Source: CAYNRA01 sp046293395
Lineage (GTDB): Bacteria > Bacteroidota > Bacteroidia > Cytophagales > Spirosomataceae
Assembly (NCBI GenBank): GCA_046293395.1
Contig: JBKBOU010000001.1
Span: 1,054,001 to 1,118,000 of the forward strand
Direction: 5' to 3'
Length of the DNA: 64,000 nucleotides
The notes beneath the pieces are model-generated. The model was not told where the DNA came from, ran no database searches, and saw only the letters and a list, made by a program, of their open reading frames with translations. Both the position numbers and the translations under genes were made by a program. Shown here one piece after another: positions 26,309-35,302 of the stretch (position 1 is the first letter of the stretch; every line of letters starts with the position of its first letter).

Positions 26309-28663
26309 ATGAAAAAAACAAATTTACTTCTTTTATTCCTTCTCTGTACTTCCTTCGCTTGGGCACAAACTCCCTTGACGATTGATAAAATCATGCAAAA
26401 TCCCGCCCAATGGATTGGGACTTCGCCTAGTGCTGTGGAATGGTCTGCGGATAGCAAAACGGTGTATTTTCGTTGGAATCCAGAGAAAAACAAAGCGGAT
26501 TCCTTGTATAAAATCAATGTTCATTCGCCCAACTCGATACAAAAAGTAACGAATATAGAAAACCAAAACCGCGTTCCGAGTTCAGTCGTGTATAACCACG
26601 ATGGTTCATTGGCTGTTTTCGCGAAAGCCGGCGATTTATTCCTCCTCTACCCAAAAACGCAGCAACTACGCAGGTTGACACAAACAGTTGATAATGAATC
26701 GAATCCGCGTTTTAGTGCCGACGAGCAATCTGTATTTTTTACCAAACAAGCCAATGTTTTCCAACTAGAAATGGCTACTGGATTGGTAAAACAACTAACG
26801 GATTTCCAAACGGGTTCCAAGCCAAAAGATAAGAAAAAAGGAGAACAAGCTGCTTGGCTGGAGCAAGACCAATTGGCGCTTTTTGATATTCTGAAAGAAA
26901 GAAAAGAAAAGCAAGATGCAACGGAAGCGTATCAAAAAAACAACCAACCCAAAGGACCTAAAAAGATTTACCTCGACGGAAAAAGAATCCAAAATGCGAC
27001 TGTTAGCCCGGATGGAAATTTCGTAACTTATACATTGGCTGAAAACCCCAAGGAGGCACAAAATACCATTGTCCCTAATTATGTAACGCAGTCGGGTTAC
27101 ACAACAGACATTCCGGCGCGTACTAAAGTGGGTTCACCTTTACCTACTTATACCAGTTTTGTCTATGCTATTGCCCGCGATACTGTTTGGACAATTCGCA
27201 CGAATAAATTGCCTGGTATCCTCGAGAAACCAGCCTATTTAGCTGAATACGGAGACACCACCCGTTTGTTCAAAACGCCAAGAGAAGTGGTTATTTCTGA
27301 TTTTTCATGGTCTCCGCTAGGTACGTATGCTGTTGGCATTGTTCGTTCACAAGACAACAAAGACCGTTGGATTGTCCGTTTAGACCCAAAAACAGGTGAC
27401 ATTACTTCATTGGACAGACAACGCGACGAAGCATGGATTGCCGGCCCCGGCATTGGTTGGTCGATGGGTGGCGCTACTTTTGGTTGGATAGACGAAAACA
27501 CCTGTTACTTTCAGTCAGAAGAGTCCGGTTACTCGCATCTTTATACCATGAACGTCGCTACGGGAGCAAAGAAAGCCGTCACTTCAGGTAAATTTGAAGT
27601 ACAAACGGTTGAACTTTCCAAAGACAAGAAGTTCTTTTATTTAACGACCAATGAAGTACATCCCGGACAAAAACATTTCTACAAAATGTCTGTGGAGGGC
27701 GGTGCACGGGAACAACTCACAACAGGAGTAGGCGGAAACGACGTCACTCTTTCGCCAGACGAAAAATGGATGGCTATTTTGTATTCAGAAACCAATAAAC
27801 CGTGGGAATTATTCCTTGCTTCTGTGGCAAATCCTTCCCAACGAGTGCAGGTAACAAGTTCATTAACAGACGAATTTAAAAAATATCCATGGCGTGCAGC
27901 GAAGGTAATTACGTTTAAAGCACAAGACGGGCAAGAGGTGTATGCACGGATTTACGAACCAGCCAGCAAGGTAAAAAATAAAAAAGCAGTTGTATTTGTA
28001 CACGGTGCAGGGTATTTGCAAAACGCCCATTATTGGTGGAGTAGCTATTTCCGGGAATATATGTTCCATAACTTATTGGTGGATAAAGGCTATACTGTTT
28101 TGGATATAGATTACCGTGCATCAGCGGGTTATGGCCGCGATTGGCGCACTGGAATTTACCGCCACATGGGTGGAAAAGATTTGACCGACCAAGTAGATGG
28201 CGTGAATTATCTGGTAAAAAATCATGGAATTGACCCGAAAAAAGTGGGAATTTACGGCGGTTCTTACGGTGGATTTATCACGTTAATGGGTTTATTTACC
28301 ACGCCAGATGTATTCAAAGCAGGTGCGGCTCTTCGTCCGGTAACAGATTGGGCAGCTTATAACCACGGTTATACCGCCAATATTTTGAATGAACCGCATA
28401 CAGATTCCTTAGCATACAGACGTTCATCGCCTATTTATCATGCAGCTGGATTAAAAAATAATCTATTGATGTGCCACGGAGTCGTTGATGTCAATGTACA
28501 TTACCAAGATGTTGTTCGTTTGTCCCAAAAACTCATCGAATTACGCAAAGAAAACTGGGAATTAGCAAGTTATCCCATGGAAGACCACGGTTTTGTGGAA
28601 CCAACCTCTTGGGCAGACGAGTACAAGCGCATTTTAAAACTGTTTGAAGAAAAATTACGTTGA
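26309..28663 (+). CDS. Secreted S9 family prolyl oligopeptidase (DPP IV-like)
   Basis: A 784-aa exported serine peptidase. The signal peptide ends near residue 20 (CTSFAWAQ). Residues of about 30-520 form a beta-propeller (SPDGNFVTYTLAENP, SPDEKWMAILYS), with a Lys/Glu-rich insertion near 170-210. Residues of about 530-784 are the alpha/beta hydrolase domain with Ser652 in GGSYGG, Asp727 in GVVDVNVHY and His760 in MEDHGF. S9 enzymes cleave oligopeptides, often after proline; the DPP IV-like subtype is inferred from layout. It probably acts in the periplasm in peptide scavenging. It lies 25 bp after proC and ends at a strong terminator (28668-28700). Confidence 0.92.
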   Translation: MKKTNLLLLFLLCTSFAWAQTPLTIDKIMQNPAQWIGTSPSAVEWSADSKTVYFRWNPEKNKADSLYKINVHSPNSIQKVTNIENQNRVPSSVVYNHDGSLAVFAKAGDLFLLYPKTQQLRRLTQTVDNESNPRFSADEQSVFFTKQANVFQLEMATGLVKQLTDFQTGSKPKDKKKGEQAAWLEQDQLALFDILKERKEKQDATEAYQKNNQPKGPKKIYLDGKRIQNATVSPDGNFVTYTLAENPKEAQNTIVPNYVTQSGYTTDIPARTKVGSPLPTYTSFVYAIARDTVWTIRTNKLPGILEKPAYLAEYGDTTRLFKTPREVVISDFSWSPLGTYAVGIVRSQDNKDRWIVRLDPKTGDITSLDRQRDEAWIAGPGIGWSMGGATFGWIDENTCYFQSEESGYSHLYTMNVATGAKKAVTSGKFEVQTVELSKDKKFFYLTTNEVHPGQKHFYKMSVEGGAREQLTTGVGGNDVTLSPDEKWMAILYSETNKPWELFLASVANPSQRVQVTSSLTDEFKKYPWRAAKVITFKAQDGQEVYARIYEPASKVKNKKAVVFVHGAGYLQNAHYWWSSYFREYMFHNLLVDKGYTVLDIDYRASAGYGRDWRTGIYRHMGGKDLTDQVDGVNYLVKNHGIDPKKVGIYGGSYGGFITLMGLFTTPDVFKAGAALRPVTDWAAYNHGYTANILNEPHTDSLAYRRSSPIYHAAGLKNNLLMCHGVVDVNVHYQDVVRLSQKLIELRKENWELASYPMEDHGFVEPTSWADEYKRILKLFEEKLR

Positions 28664-28667
28664 TACG

Positions 28668-28700
28668 ATGGGCTCAAGAAAATCTTGAGCCCATTTTTTT
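28668..28700 (+). terminator. Strong rho-independent terminator after S9 peptidase
   Basis: TGGGCTCAAGA (28669-28679) pairs perfectly with 28683-28693 over a 3-nt loop and is followed by T7. Confidence 0.9.
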
Positions 28701-28714
28701 AGGTAAAAATAAAG

Positions 28715-29662
28715 ATGGCAATACCCGTAACGATTATTACTGGATTTCTAGGCGCAGGAAAAACCACTTTCTTGAATGCACTTCTTGCCCATTTGTCCAC
28801 CCAAAAATTAGTAATTATTGAAAATGAATTTGGAAAAGAAAATATTGATAGTGAGCTAATTATCGGAAATAAAGAGGAAATAATGACCCTGACGCAAGGG
28901 TGTATTTGTTGTACATTGAACGAAGATTTTTATTTCCTTTTGCATGACTTACATAAGAGAGAGGCAGAATTGGATGGGCTCGTCATTGAAACGACGGGCA
29001 TTGCAGATCCGAGTGGTATTCTTACTCCTTTTCTTGTTACGCCTGCCTTGCGCGAGGCATTTCCCGTCGCTCGTGTGATTTGTCTGGTAGATGCCTCATT
29101 CATTTCCCAGCAATTACAAGAAACAGAAGAAGCCATCACGCAAATTGCGTACAGCAATCATATACTTCTCGTGAAAACAGATGTAGTGTCGCCCGCTGTA
29201 GTTACAGAGTTACAACAAATGCTGGCAGAGATAAATCCAACGGCACATATCTGGACGGGACAAAAAGGCGCGTATCCACTCAAAGAAATTTTGGAAAAAG
29301 GAAATGTATTCACCCTTCCCGAACCATTTCTTGAATACAAGCCTTCTGAAAAAAAACACGGGAAAATCACCTCTTTCACCTTTGCATTTACGACACCCTT
29401 TGATGCTTCGGTTTTGCACTATCGCTTGGCGGCTTTCCTCGTTTTTCAGGCAAAAGGCGTGTATAGAATGAAAGGTATTTTGGCTGTTCAGGACAAAGAA
29501 AAACAAGTCATTTTACAATCTGTTGGTACACAACTTGTTTGGGAAGATGGCAGAGATTGGCACAAAGAGGAACCGCGAAATTCACGTATTGTATTGATAG
29601 GTAGGGATTTAAAGCGAGAAGGTTACGAAAAATTATTTAAACAATGTTTGGCTAAAATATAA
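28715..29662 (+). CDS. CobW/COG0523-family G3E GTPase (metal chaperone)
   Basis: A 315-aa cytoplasmic GTPase. Walker A GFLGAGKT occupies residues 10-17, the ENEFGKENID switch region follows, and the metal-binding GCICC is at 62-66. ETTGIADPSG and VKTDVV complete the GTPase domain. The C-terminal half (from about 215) is the CobW C-terminal domain. Members deliver zinc, cobalt or iron to client proteins; which metal is used here cannot be told. It is 4 bp upstream of mogA, so the two are translationally close and probably co-transcribed. A role in metal supply for a nearby metalloenzyme (nitric oxide synthase, molybdenum hydroxylase) is speculation. Confidence 0.9.
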   Translation: MAIPVTIITGFLGAGKTTFLNALLAHLSTQKLVIIENEFGKENIDSELIIGNKEEIMTLTQGCICCTLNEDFYFLLHDLHKREAELDGLVIETTGIADPSGILTPFLVTPALREAFPVARVICLVDASFISQQLQETEEAITQIAYSNHILLVKTDVVSPAVVTELQQMLAEINPTAHIWTGQKGAYPLKEILEKGNVFTLPEPFLEYKPSEKKHGKITSFTFAFTTPFDASVLHYRLAAFLVFQAKGVYRMKGILAVQDKEKQVILQSVGTQLVWEDGRDWHKEEPRNSRIVLIGRDLKREGYEKLFKQCLAKI

Positions 29663-29666
29663 AATT

Positions 29667-30209
29667 ATGGATGTAAAAATTGGTATTTTAACGGTATCGG
29701 ATAGAGCAAGCGCCCAAATTTATGAGGATATTTCAGGACAGTACATTTTGGAAACACTCAAGGAGTTTTTAACCACGCCATTTGAAGCTGTTTACCACGT
29801 AATTCCTGACGAGCAACCCCTTATCGAGCAATATTTGCGCGAAATGGCAGATGAACATCACTGCGGGCTTATCGTAACTACAGGTGGGACGGGCCCTGCG
29901 CTTCGCGATGTCACCCCAGAAGCAACTGAAGCCGTTTGCGAAAAAGTGATGCCCGGTTTCGGTGAACTCATGCGCAAAGTAAGTTTCGAGGAAGTCCCAA
30001 CAGCTATTCTCTCCAGACAAACAGCCGGTATTCGGAAAAACTCCCTGATTATCAATCTTCCAGGTAAACCCGCCGCCATACGAACTTGTCTGAAAGCTGT
30101 TTTTCCAGCCATTCCCTATTGTATTGATTTGATTGATGGGCCGTATTTGGAGGTCAACCCGGAGGTGATTCCTGTGCCTAGTCGGAGAAAAAAGAAAGAA
30201 TCTTCTTGA
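29667..30209 (+). CDS. mogA: Molybdopterin adenylyltransferase
   Basis: A 180-aa cytoplasmic enzyme that adenylates molybdopterin before molybdate insertion. It opens with VKIGILTVSDRAS and has the signature GGTGPALRDVTPEA at residues 73-86, followed by SRQTAGIRKNSLIINLPGKPAA, typical of MogA rather than MoaB. Length is slightly below E. coli MogA. No other molybdenum cofactor genes are visible in this window, but a Mo-dependent hydroxylase (58041-60805) is a plausible final customer. It follows the CobW GTPase by 4 bp. Confidence 0.9.
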   Translation: MDVKIGILTVSDRASAQIYEDISGQYILETLKEFLTTPFEAVYHVIPDEQPLIEQYLREMADEHHCGLIVTTGGTGPALRDVTPEATEAVCEKVMPGFGELMRKVSFEEVPTAILSRQTAGIRKNSLIINLPGKPAAIRTCLKAVFPAIPYCIDLIDGPYLEVNPEVIPVPSRRKKKESS

Positions 30210-30328
30210 AATAAATCGTGATTCCTCCCCGCTGCTTTCAAGGTCATTGATAAGACTTATGGATTAATTTACTTGTTTTTAGGACAATTTGCATCAAAAT
30301 CGGGTTATATCGACAAGCACATAAATAG

Positions 30329-31462
30329 ATGTACGTGGACTCAATGAATACATACCAAGAAATGGAACAGGCGGCTCATGCCTTTTTGGATATATTTTAC
30401 AAAGAAAATCAATTACCGGATTTTGATTCCCGTTGGCAGCAGGTAAAATCAGACATTCAAGCAACTGGAAAATATGAATTAACGACAGAAGAACTTGCGT
30501 ACGGTGCCAAACTGGCTTGGCGAAATAGTACCCGTTGCATTGGTAGATATTTTTGGAAATCCTTGCAAATCAAAGATGTACGCTATATCCGAACCGTTGA
30601 CGAAGCATTCCAAGCCTTGTGTGAACATCTTCGTTTTGCGACAAATAAAGGGAAAATTCGCTCCCTTGCTACTGTTTTTTCCGCTGAATCTGGACTACGT
30701 ATTCTGAACCGTCAATTGGTACGGTATGCAGGATACCAAACAACAGAAGGAATTGTTGGCGACCCGATGGAAGTGGCATTTACAGCGTTTTGCCAATCGC
30801 TCGGTTGGCAAGGAAAAGGAACAAGATTTGATGTTTTACCACTCGTCATTCAACAATTTGAGGAACCACCCGTCTGGTTTGAAATTCCAGCGGATTGCCA
30901 ACTTCATGTTCCAATCGAACACCCAACACAGGACAATTGGACATCTTTGGAGCTGCAATGGTACGCTGTTCCTGTCATCTCCAATTTAACACTTTCTATC
31001 GGCGGACTCATTTTTCCGTTTGCCCCCTTTAATGGCTGGTATATGTTGAGTGAAATCGCAACGCGAAATTTCGGGGATATGCAACGGTATAACCAACTCC
31101 CAAAGGTGGCTGAATTAATGGGTTTAGACACGAATAAAAACAAAACACTCTGGAAAGACAAAGCACTTCTGGAGCTAAATATTGCCGTTCTTCACTCCTT
31201 TGAAAAAGCGGGTGTCATACTCGTTGACCCACATACCGCTGCCGAGCAGTTCATGAAATTTGTGGAAACAGAGGAAAAAAATAACCGAATAGTTCAGGCA
31301 GAATGGTCTTGGATAGTTCCACCGACGGCTGGCTCAACAACAGAAATTTTCCATCGTGAATTTTCCAATGTTTGCAGTTTTCCCAATTTTGTGGCTCAAC
31401 CCGCTTTCGAGGAGACAAAAAAGACTTGTCCATTTACACATATTTCTATTTCCGAAAATTAA
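30329..31462 (+). CDS. nos: Bacterial nitric oxide synthase oxygenase
   Basis: A 377-aa haem enzyme converting L-arginine to citrulline and NO. It is oxygenase-only, without the flavin reductase half of animal enzymes, as in Bacillus. Haem ligand Cys70 lies in AWRNSTRCIGR; the substrate loop PFNGWYMLSEIATRNF has Glu242, the arginine-guanidinium ligand. LWKDKALLELN, PHTAAEQFMKF and EWSWIVPPTAG form the pterin/dimer side. The N-terminal zinc region of animal NOS is absent. A second ATG at 30344 is possible. Electrons must come from a general flavodoxin or ferredoxin system, not seen here. Neighbours are mogA upstream and a TonB receptor behind a metal-type operator downstream. NO made by bacterial NOS is known to protect against oxidative stress; that role is inferred here. 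Confidence 0.93.
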   Translation: MYVDSMNTYQEMEQAAHAFLDIFYKENQLPDFDSRWQQVKSDIQATGKYELTTEELAYGAKLAWRNSTRCIGRYFWKSLQIKDVRYIRTVDEAFQALCEHLRFATNKGKIRSLATVFSAESGLRILNRQLVRYAGYQTTEGIVGDPMEVAFTAFCQSLGWQGKGTRFDVLPLVIQQFEEPPVWFEIPADCQLHVPIEHPTQDNWTSLELQWYAVPVISNLTLSIGGLIFPFAPFNGWYMLSEIATRNFGDMQRYNQLPKVAELMGLDTNKNKTLWKDKALLELNIAVLHSFEKAGVILVDPHTAAEQFMKFVETEEKNNRIVQAEWSWIVPPTAGSTTEIFHREFSNVCSFPNFVAQPAFEETKKTCPFTHISISEN

Positions 31463-31486
31463 TATTTGATTTGCGTAAAATTAAAA

Positions 31487-31500
31487 TTAGATTAGTCTAA
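31487..31500 (+). promoter_or_regulatory. DtxR/MntR-like operator before TonB receptor
   Basis: TTAGATTAGTCTAA matches the first 14 positions of the DtxR-family consensus TTAGnTTAGnCTAA. It overlaps the expected -33 region of the -7 element at 31516-31523, so a metal-loaded repressor would block transcription. The right end of the 19-bp consensus is poorly matched. Confidence 0.55.
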
Positions 31501-31515
31501 ATATTTATAATGCAC

Positions 31516-31523
31516 TATATTTG
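31516..31523 (+). promoter_or_regulatory. -7 promoter element of TonB receptor gene
   Basis: TATATTTG fits TAnnTTTG exactly. The ATG is 20 bp downstream, implying a very short leader of about 14 nt. Confidence 0.65.
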
Positions 31524-31543
31524 CAGCAAAATAAAAATCGTAT

Positions 31544-33805
31544 ATGTGGAAAAAAATACAAATGAATGTGCTGATTTTAGCACTACTTAGCTTTGGCGCC
31601 TTTTCTTCATTCGGGCAGAAAGCTATCACAGGACGCATTTTAGATACGCAAACACGCGCCGCAATACCCTTCACAACAGTTGCTATAAACGGAACAAACG
31701 CAGGTATTTTAGCCGACTCATTGGGTCGTTTCTCTTTGGATGCTTCAACGCTACGTTTTCCTTTATCCATTCAGTTTTCTGCTGTTGGTTCTATGAAAAA
31801 AGTAGTTAATCTAGCTGCATTTCCGTCGCAACCGCTGGAAATATATCTGGAACCTTCTTCTCTTGGTCTGCAAGAAGTAGTCGTGACGGGAACCATGAAA
31901 GAAGTACGAAAAGACGATAGCCCCATTCCGATAGAAATTTATTCACCACGTTTTTTTCAGAAAAATGCTTCCTCCAATTTGGTCGAAAACCTAACGTTTA
32001 TCAACGGCATCACGCCGCAAGTTACGTGTAATGTGTGCAATACGAGTTCGATTAGTATCAACGGAATTGAAGGCCCTTACACCATGATTTTGATTGATGG
32101 AATGCCGAATGTGAGCGGTTTGGCAACGGTATATGGCTTGAGTGGCATTCCCAATTCTATGATAGAACGCATTGAAATTGCCAAAGGACCTGCTTCTACT
32201 TTGTACGGTTCAGAAGCCGTAGCAGGAGTTATCAATGTGATTACCAAACGAGCTAACACAGCTCCACGCCTAAGTTTTGACCATTTTTCAACGTCAGAAG
32301 GCGAGTTTAGTACAGATGCGTCTGTTTCTTTCCGAACCAAAAAAGCATTTTCATTACTGGGAATAAATCATTTTCGCTACAATACAATTCGGGACGTAAA
32401 CGAAGATAACTTCACGGATTTATCTCTTCAAAACCGTTTTTCAGTTTTCAATAAATGGGATTTTACACGCCAAAATAACCGCGTTGCTTCTATTGCTGGA
32501 CGTTATTATTATGAAAACAGATGGGGTGGAGAATTAAATTGGACACCTGAGTTTCGGGGTGGTGACCAAATTTACGGAGAAAGTATTTACACCAAACGGG
32601 CAGAGGTATTTGGAAAATACCAATTGCCAACTACCCAAAAAATCTATTTTGACTGGTCTTTCAATGACCACGACCAAAATTCTGCCTACGGAAATACCCT
32701 CTATCTCGCCAAACAACGTGTTGGATTCGGGCAGTTGTACTGGGATAAAAAAATAGGTACAAGCCACGATGCACTCATCGGAATTGCCTACCGCTATACA
32801 TGGTATGACGACAGCACACCCGCTACTATGAACGCGATGACTTCCGAAAATAAACCCTCCGTGATTCATCTTCCGGGCGTGTTTTTCCAAGATGAAATCA
32901 GTATTCGGGAGCGACACAAACTTTTAGTCGGCTTGCGTTATGACTACAACAGTAACCACGGAAATGTCTTTACACCTCGTATCAGTTATAAATTTTCAAA
33001 AGACCCATCCAATATTTTTCGTCTGACGATGGGCAATGGTTTTCGTGTCGTAAATTTATTCACAGAAGACCACGCTTCTTTGATTTCAGCCCGAGAAGTC
33101 GTGATTGCTTCTGAGCTTGAGCCCGAACGCTCGTACAATATCAATCTGAATTACATCAAAAAATTTGTTGTTGGTGACGGTTTCTTGAATCTGGACGGCT
33201 CTTTATTTTACACGTATTTTACGAACCAAATATTACCCGATTATTCAGATCCAAATAAAATCATGTACGATAATTTGAATGGATTTGCAGTGACGCAAGG
33301 TGCGTCTTTGAATGCAGATTGGGAGCTTGCTTCTGGACTTGATATTACACTCGGATTGACCTACGTGGATACCTACAAAATGGAGCCTGATGAATTTGGC
33401 GTAGAGACACGTACACCCCAAATTTTGGCTTCGCGTTTTAGTGGAACATTTAGTCTTGGTTATACATTTGCCAAACCAAACATAACCATTGATTATATTG
33501 GGTTGATGAAAGGGCCGATGTACATGCCTGTTTTTCCGAACGACACACGGCCAGAACAATCTCCGTTTTATTCATTGCAAAATGTACAAGTGACCAAACG
33601 TTTCAAAAAAGGATTTGAGGTATATGGAGGCGTGAAAAATCTACTCAATTTTATCCCGCAGGAAGAGGTTATTTTGCGTGCATTTGACCCCTTTGACCGT
33701 ATGGTGGATATAAACAATCCGAATAATTTCTCTTTTGACCCGACGTATAGTTACGCACCTATTCAAGGGCGTAAATTCCAGTTAGGTGTTCGATGGGTGT
33801 TATAA
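31544..33805 (+). CDS. TonB-dependent outer-membrane receptor, probable metal uptake
   Basis: A 753-aa receptor. Signal peptide about 1-24 (ending SSFGQ). Residues of about 26-105 form a carboxypeptidase-regulatory-like domain (ITGRILDTQTRAAIPFTTV). The plug (about 110-235) includes LQEVVVTG, YTMILIDGMPNVSGL, and IERIEIAKGPASTLYGSEAV. It carries an unusual C162-x2-C165 pair in VTCNVCNTSS. A 22-strand barrel follows and ends in an aromatic-rich FQLGVRWVL. The plug is of the siderophore/metal type (BtuB/FepA-like) rather than SusC. A DtxR-like operator overlaps its promoter, so iron or manganese control and uptake are inferred. No SusD partner and no inner-membrane transporter are adjacent. Confidence 0.9.
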   Translation: MWKKIQMNVLILALLSFGAFSSFGQKAITGRILDTQTRAAIPFTTVAINGTNAGILADSLGRFSLDASTLRFPLSIQFSAVGSMKKVVNLAAFPSQPLEIYLEPSSLGLQEVVVTGTMKEVRKDDSPIPIEIYSPRFFQKNASSNLVENLTFINGITPQVTCNVCNTSSISINGIEGPYTMILIDGMPNVSGLATVYGLSGIPNSMIERIEIAKGPASTLYGSEAVAGVINVITKRANTAPRLSFDHFSTSEGEFSTDASVSFRTKKAFSLLGINHFRYNTIRDVNEDNFTDLSLQNRFSVFNKWDFTRQNNRVASIAGRYYYENRWGGELNWTPEFRGGDQIYGESIYTKRAEVFGKYQLPTTQKIYFDWSFNDHDQNSAYGNTLYLAKQRVGFGQLYWDKKIGTSHDALIGIAYRYTWYDDSTPATMNAMTSENKPSVIHLPGVFFQDEISIRERHKLLVGLRYDYNSNHGNVFTPRISYKFSKDPSNIFRLTMGNGFRVVNLFTEDHASLISAREVVIASELEPERSYNINLNYIKKFVVGDGFLNLDGSLFYTYFTNQILPDYSDPNKIMYDNLNGFAVTQGASLNADWELASGLDITLGLTYVDTYKMEPDEFGVETRTPQILASRFSGTFSLGYTFAKPNITIDYIGLMKGPMYMPVFPNDTRPEQSPFYSLQNVQVTKRFKKGFEVYGGVKNLLNFIPQEEVILRAFDPFDRMVDINNPNNFSFDPTYSYAPIQGRKFQLGVRWVL

Positions 33806-33824
33806 ATTAGGTGACTAATACATA

Positions 33825-33859
33825 AAAAAGGGAATTTCTGTGTAAGAAATTCCCTTTTT
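33825..33859. terminator. Bidirectional terminator between convergent genes
   Basis: A perfect 15-bp stem, 33825-33839 with 33845-33859, a 5-nt loop, flanked by A5 and T5. It serves the TonB receptor (plus) and the thioredoxin-like gene (minus). Confidence 0.9.
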
Positions 33860-33880
33860 CGTTTAATGAACTAGGCTATC

Positions 33881-35032
33881 TTATTTGCCTTCAACCCAGT
33901 TTACCATTTCTTCATAAACAGCGTCTGCACTGCCTAGGTAGCCTGTGCTTTTGTATTTTATTTTACCCTCCTTGTCGATACAGAATTTAGCAGGAATCCC
34001 TTCAACTCCGTACGAAAGTGCTGTTTTATTGCCAGCATCAAGGATAGGATTTAGGTATTCTAATCCACGCGAGGTGATGAATTTTTGTACATGTTCTTTG
34101 AGTTTATCTTCGCTTACACGCTCAAATGTGTCTACAAACAAGAATTTTACATCCGGGTTGTCTTTGTATTTATCCACCGCTTTTTTCATTCCGGGGAAAG
34201 ACATGATACATGGCCCGCACCAAGTTGCCCAAAAGTCAATGATGACTGTTTTTCCGCGCAGTTCGGTTAATTGTACTGTATTTCCATTCAAATCTTTGAG
34301 AGAAAAATTAGGTGCCAATGCGCCGATTTCCGTTGCACTTTGGCTATTCATTTGCTGTACAAAAAGATTGGCAAAATAATGTGATTTACCTTCTGCTTGT
34401 ACTTTTTCTGCTAGAGACTTTAAGTAATCGAGGTCAGTTTCTGGATTCAAGAAATTATTTGCAGCTAAGATACCAGCCAAACTTGTGCCCATTTTCTGAA
34501 TTGACGGTAAGATAACTTCTCGGTTTGCCGCCATACTTGCCAAGTACTTTTCTCTGATTTCTGCTTTTGCTTTTTCCGTTCTGGCATTGTTGAAAGCAGT
34601 TTGCAATTCGTTGCTTTGTTTGGAAAAAGTCTGCATTTGTGCCGATACTTTCAGAAACTCCTCCATGTTTGGAGAACCTTTGATTTCTGCTTTGGGCGCA
34701 CCTTGTTCGGGAACCATGCCATCTGCAGTAATGGTCAATTTCTCACCCCCGTCTAGGATAAGGCCAATCACTTGGTCATTGATTACATTGATTTGATAAA
34801 TACCAGGCTCGTCAATGTCTGTCTTGAAGGAGAACGTTCCTTTCGAGATTTCGACGCTATCTAGCTTGGTAACGGCATTTCTTTCATTCACTTTTTCAAA
34901 ATACACCATGCCGGAAGACACTAAATTGAGCTTGCCTGTAATTTCTACGGGGAGCTTTTCGGATGCTTGAGAGGGGGACTCACAGCCAAATGCCGCAGCA
35001 ATGGCTAGAAATAATACAGCTGTTTTTTTCAT
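33881..35032 (-). CDS. TlpA-like thioredoxin-fold lipoprotein with DUF4369-type N-terminus
   Basis: A 383-aa periplasmic thiol-disulfide protein. The lipobox AAAFGC (Cys17) indicates a lipoprotein. Residues of about 28-130 resemble DUF4369 (ITGKLNLVSSGMVYFEKV). A helical linker follows, and residues of about 240-380 are an AhpC/TSA-thioredoxin domain with the redox pair C272-x2-C275 in FWATWCGPC. The cis-Pro region is GVEGIPAKFCIDKEGKI. Such proteins reduce disulfides in the envelope in Bacteroidota. It converges on the TonB receptor and lies downstream of katG on the same strand but behind katG's terminator, so it is probably a separate transcript. Confidence 0.9.
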   Translation of the reverse strand: MKKTAVLFLAIAAAFGCESPSQASEKLPVEITGKLNLVSSGMVYFEKVNERNAVTKLDSVEISKGTFSFKTDIDEPGIYQINVINDQVIGLILDGGEKLTITADGMVPEQGAPKAEIKGSPNMEEFLKVSAQMQTFSKQSNELQTAFNNARTEKAKAEIREKYLASMAANREVILPSIQKMGTSLAGILAANNFLNPETDLDYLKSLAEKVQAEGKSHYFANLFVQQMNSQSATEIGALAPNFSLKDLNGNTVQLTELRGKTVIIDFWATWCGPCIMSFPGMKKAVDKYKDNPDVKFLFVDTFERVSEDKLKEHVQKFITSRGLEYLNPILDAGNKTALSYGVEGIPAKFCIDKEGKIKYKSTGYLGSADAVYEEMVNWVEGK

Positions 35033-35241
35033 AGTTTTTTCTTTACTTGAAAGAGTTACATCTTTCCTTTTTTACCGTTCGAATACCTTAATATACGTTG
35101 TTTTTCTATCTTGGTTCATCTTAAAACGTATAAAAACGCGGGAAACGTTTATTTTATTCATTTGTAAAACACAAAGTAAAGCAAAGAAATTCATTGTTAA
35201 AAATGACCTAAATTAGGTGGCTTATGGAAACGAACCAAACA

Positions 35242-35275
35242 AAAAACGGGATAGCTTTTGAGCTACCCCGTTTTT
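35242..35275. terminator. Hairpin terminator after katG
   Basis: AAAAACGGG (35242-35250) pairs with 35267-35275, and after one mismatch TAGCT pairs with AGCTA around TTTG. T runs flank it in both directions. It follows the katG stop on the minus strand. Confidence 0.8.
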
Positions 35276-35302
35276 GCATCGGAAAAAATCTATATCCGTT
35301 GT

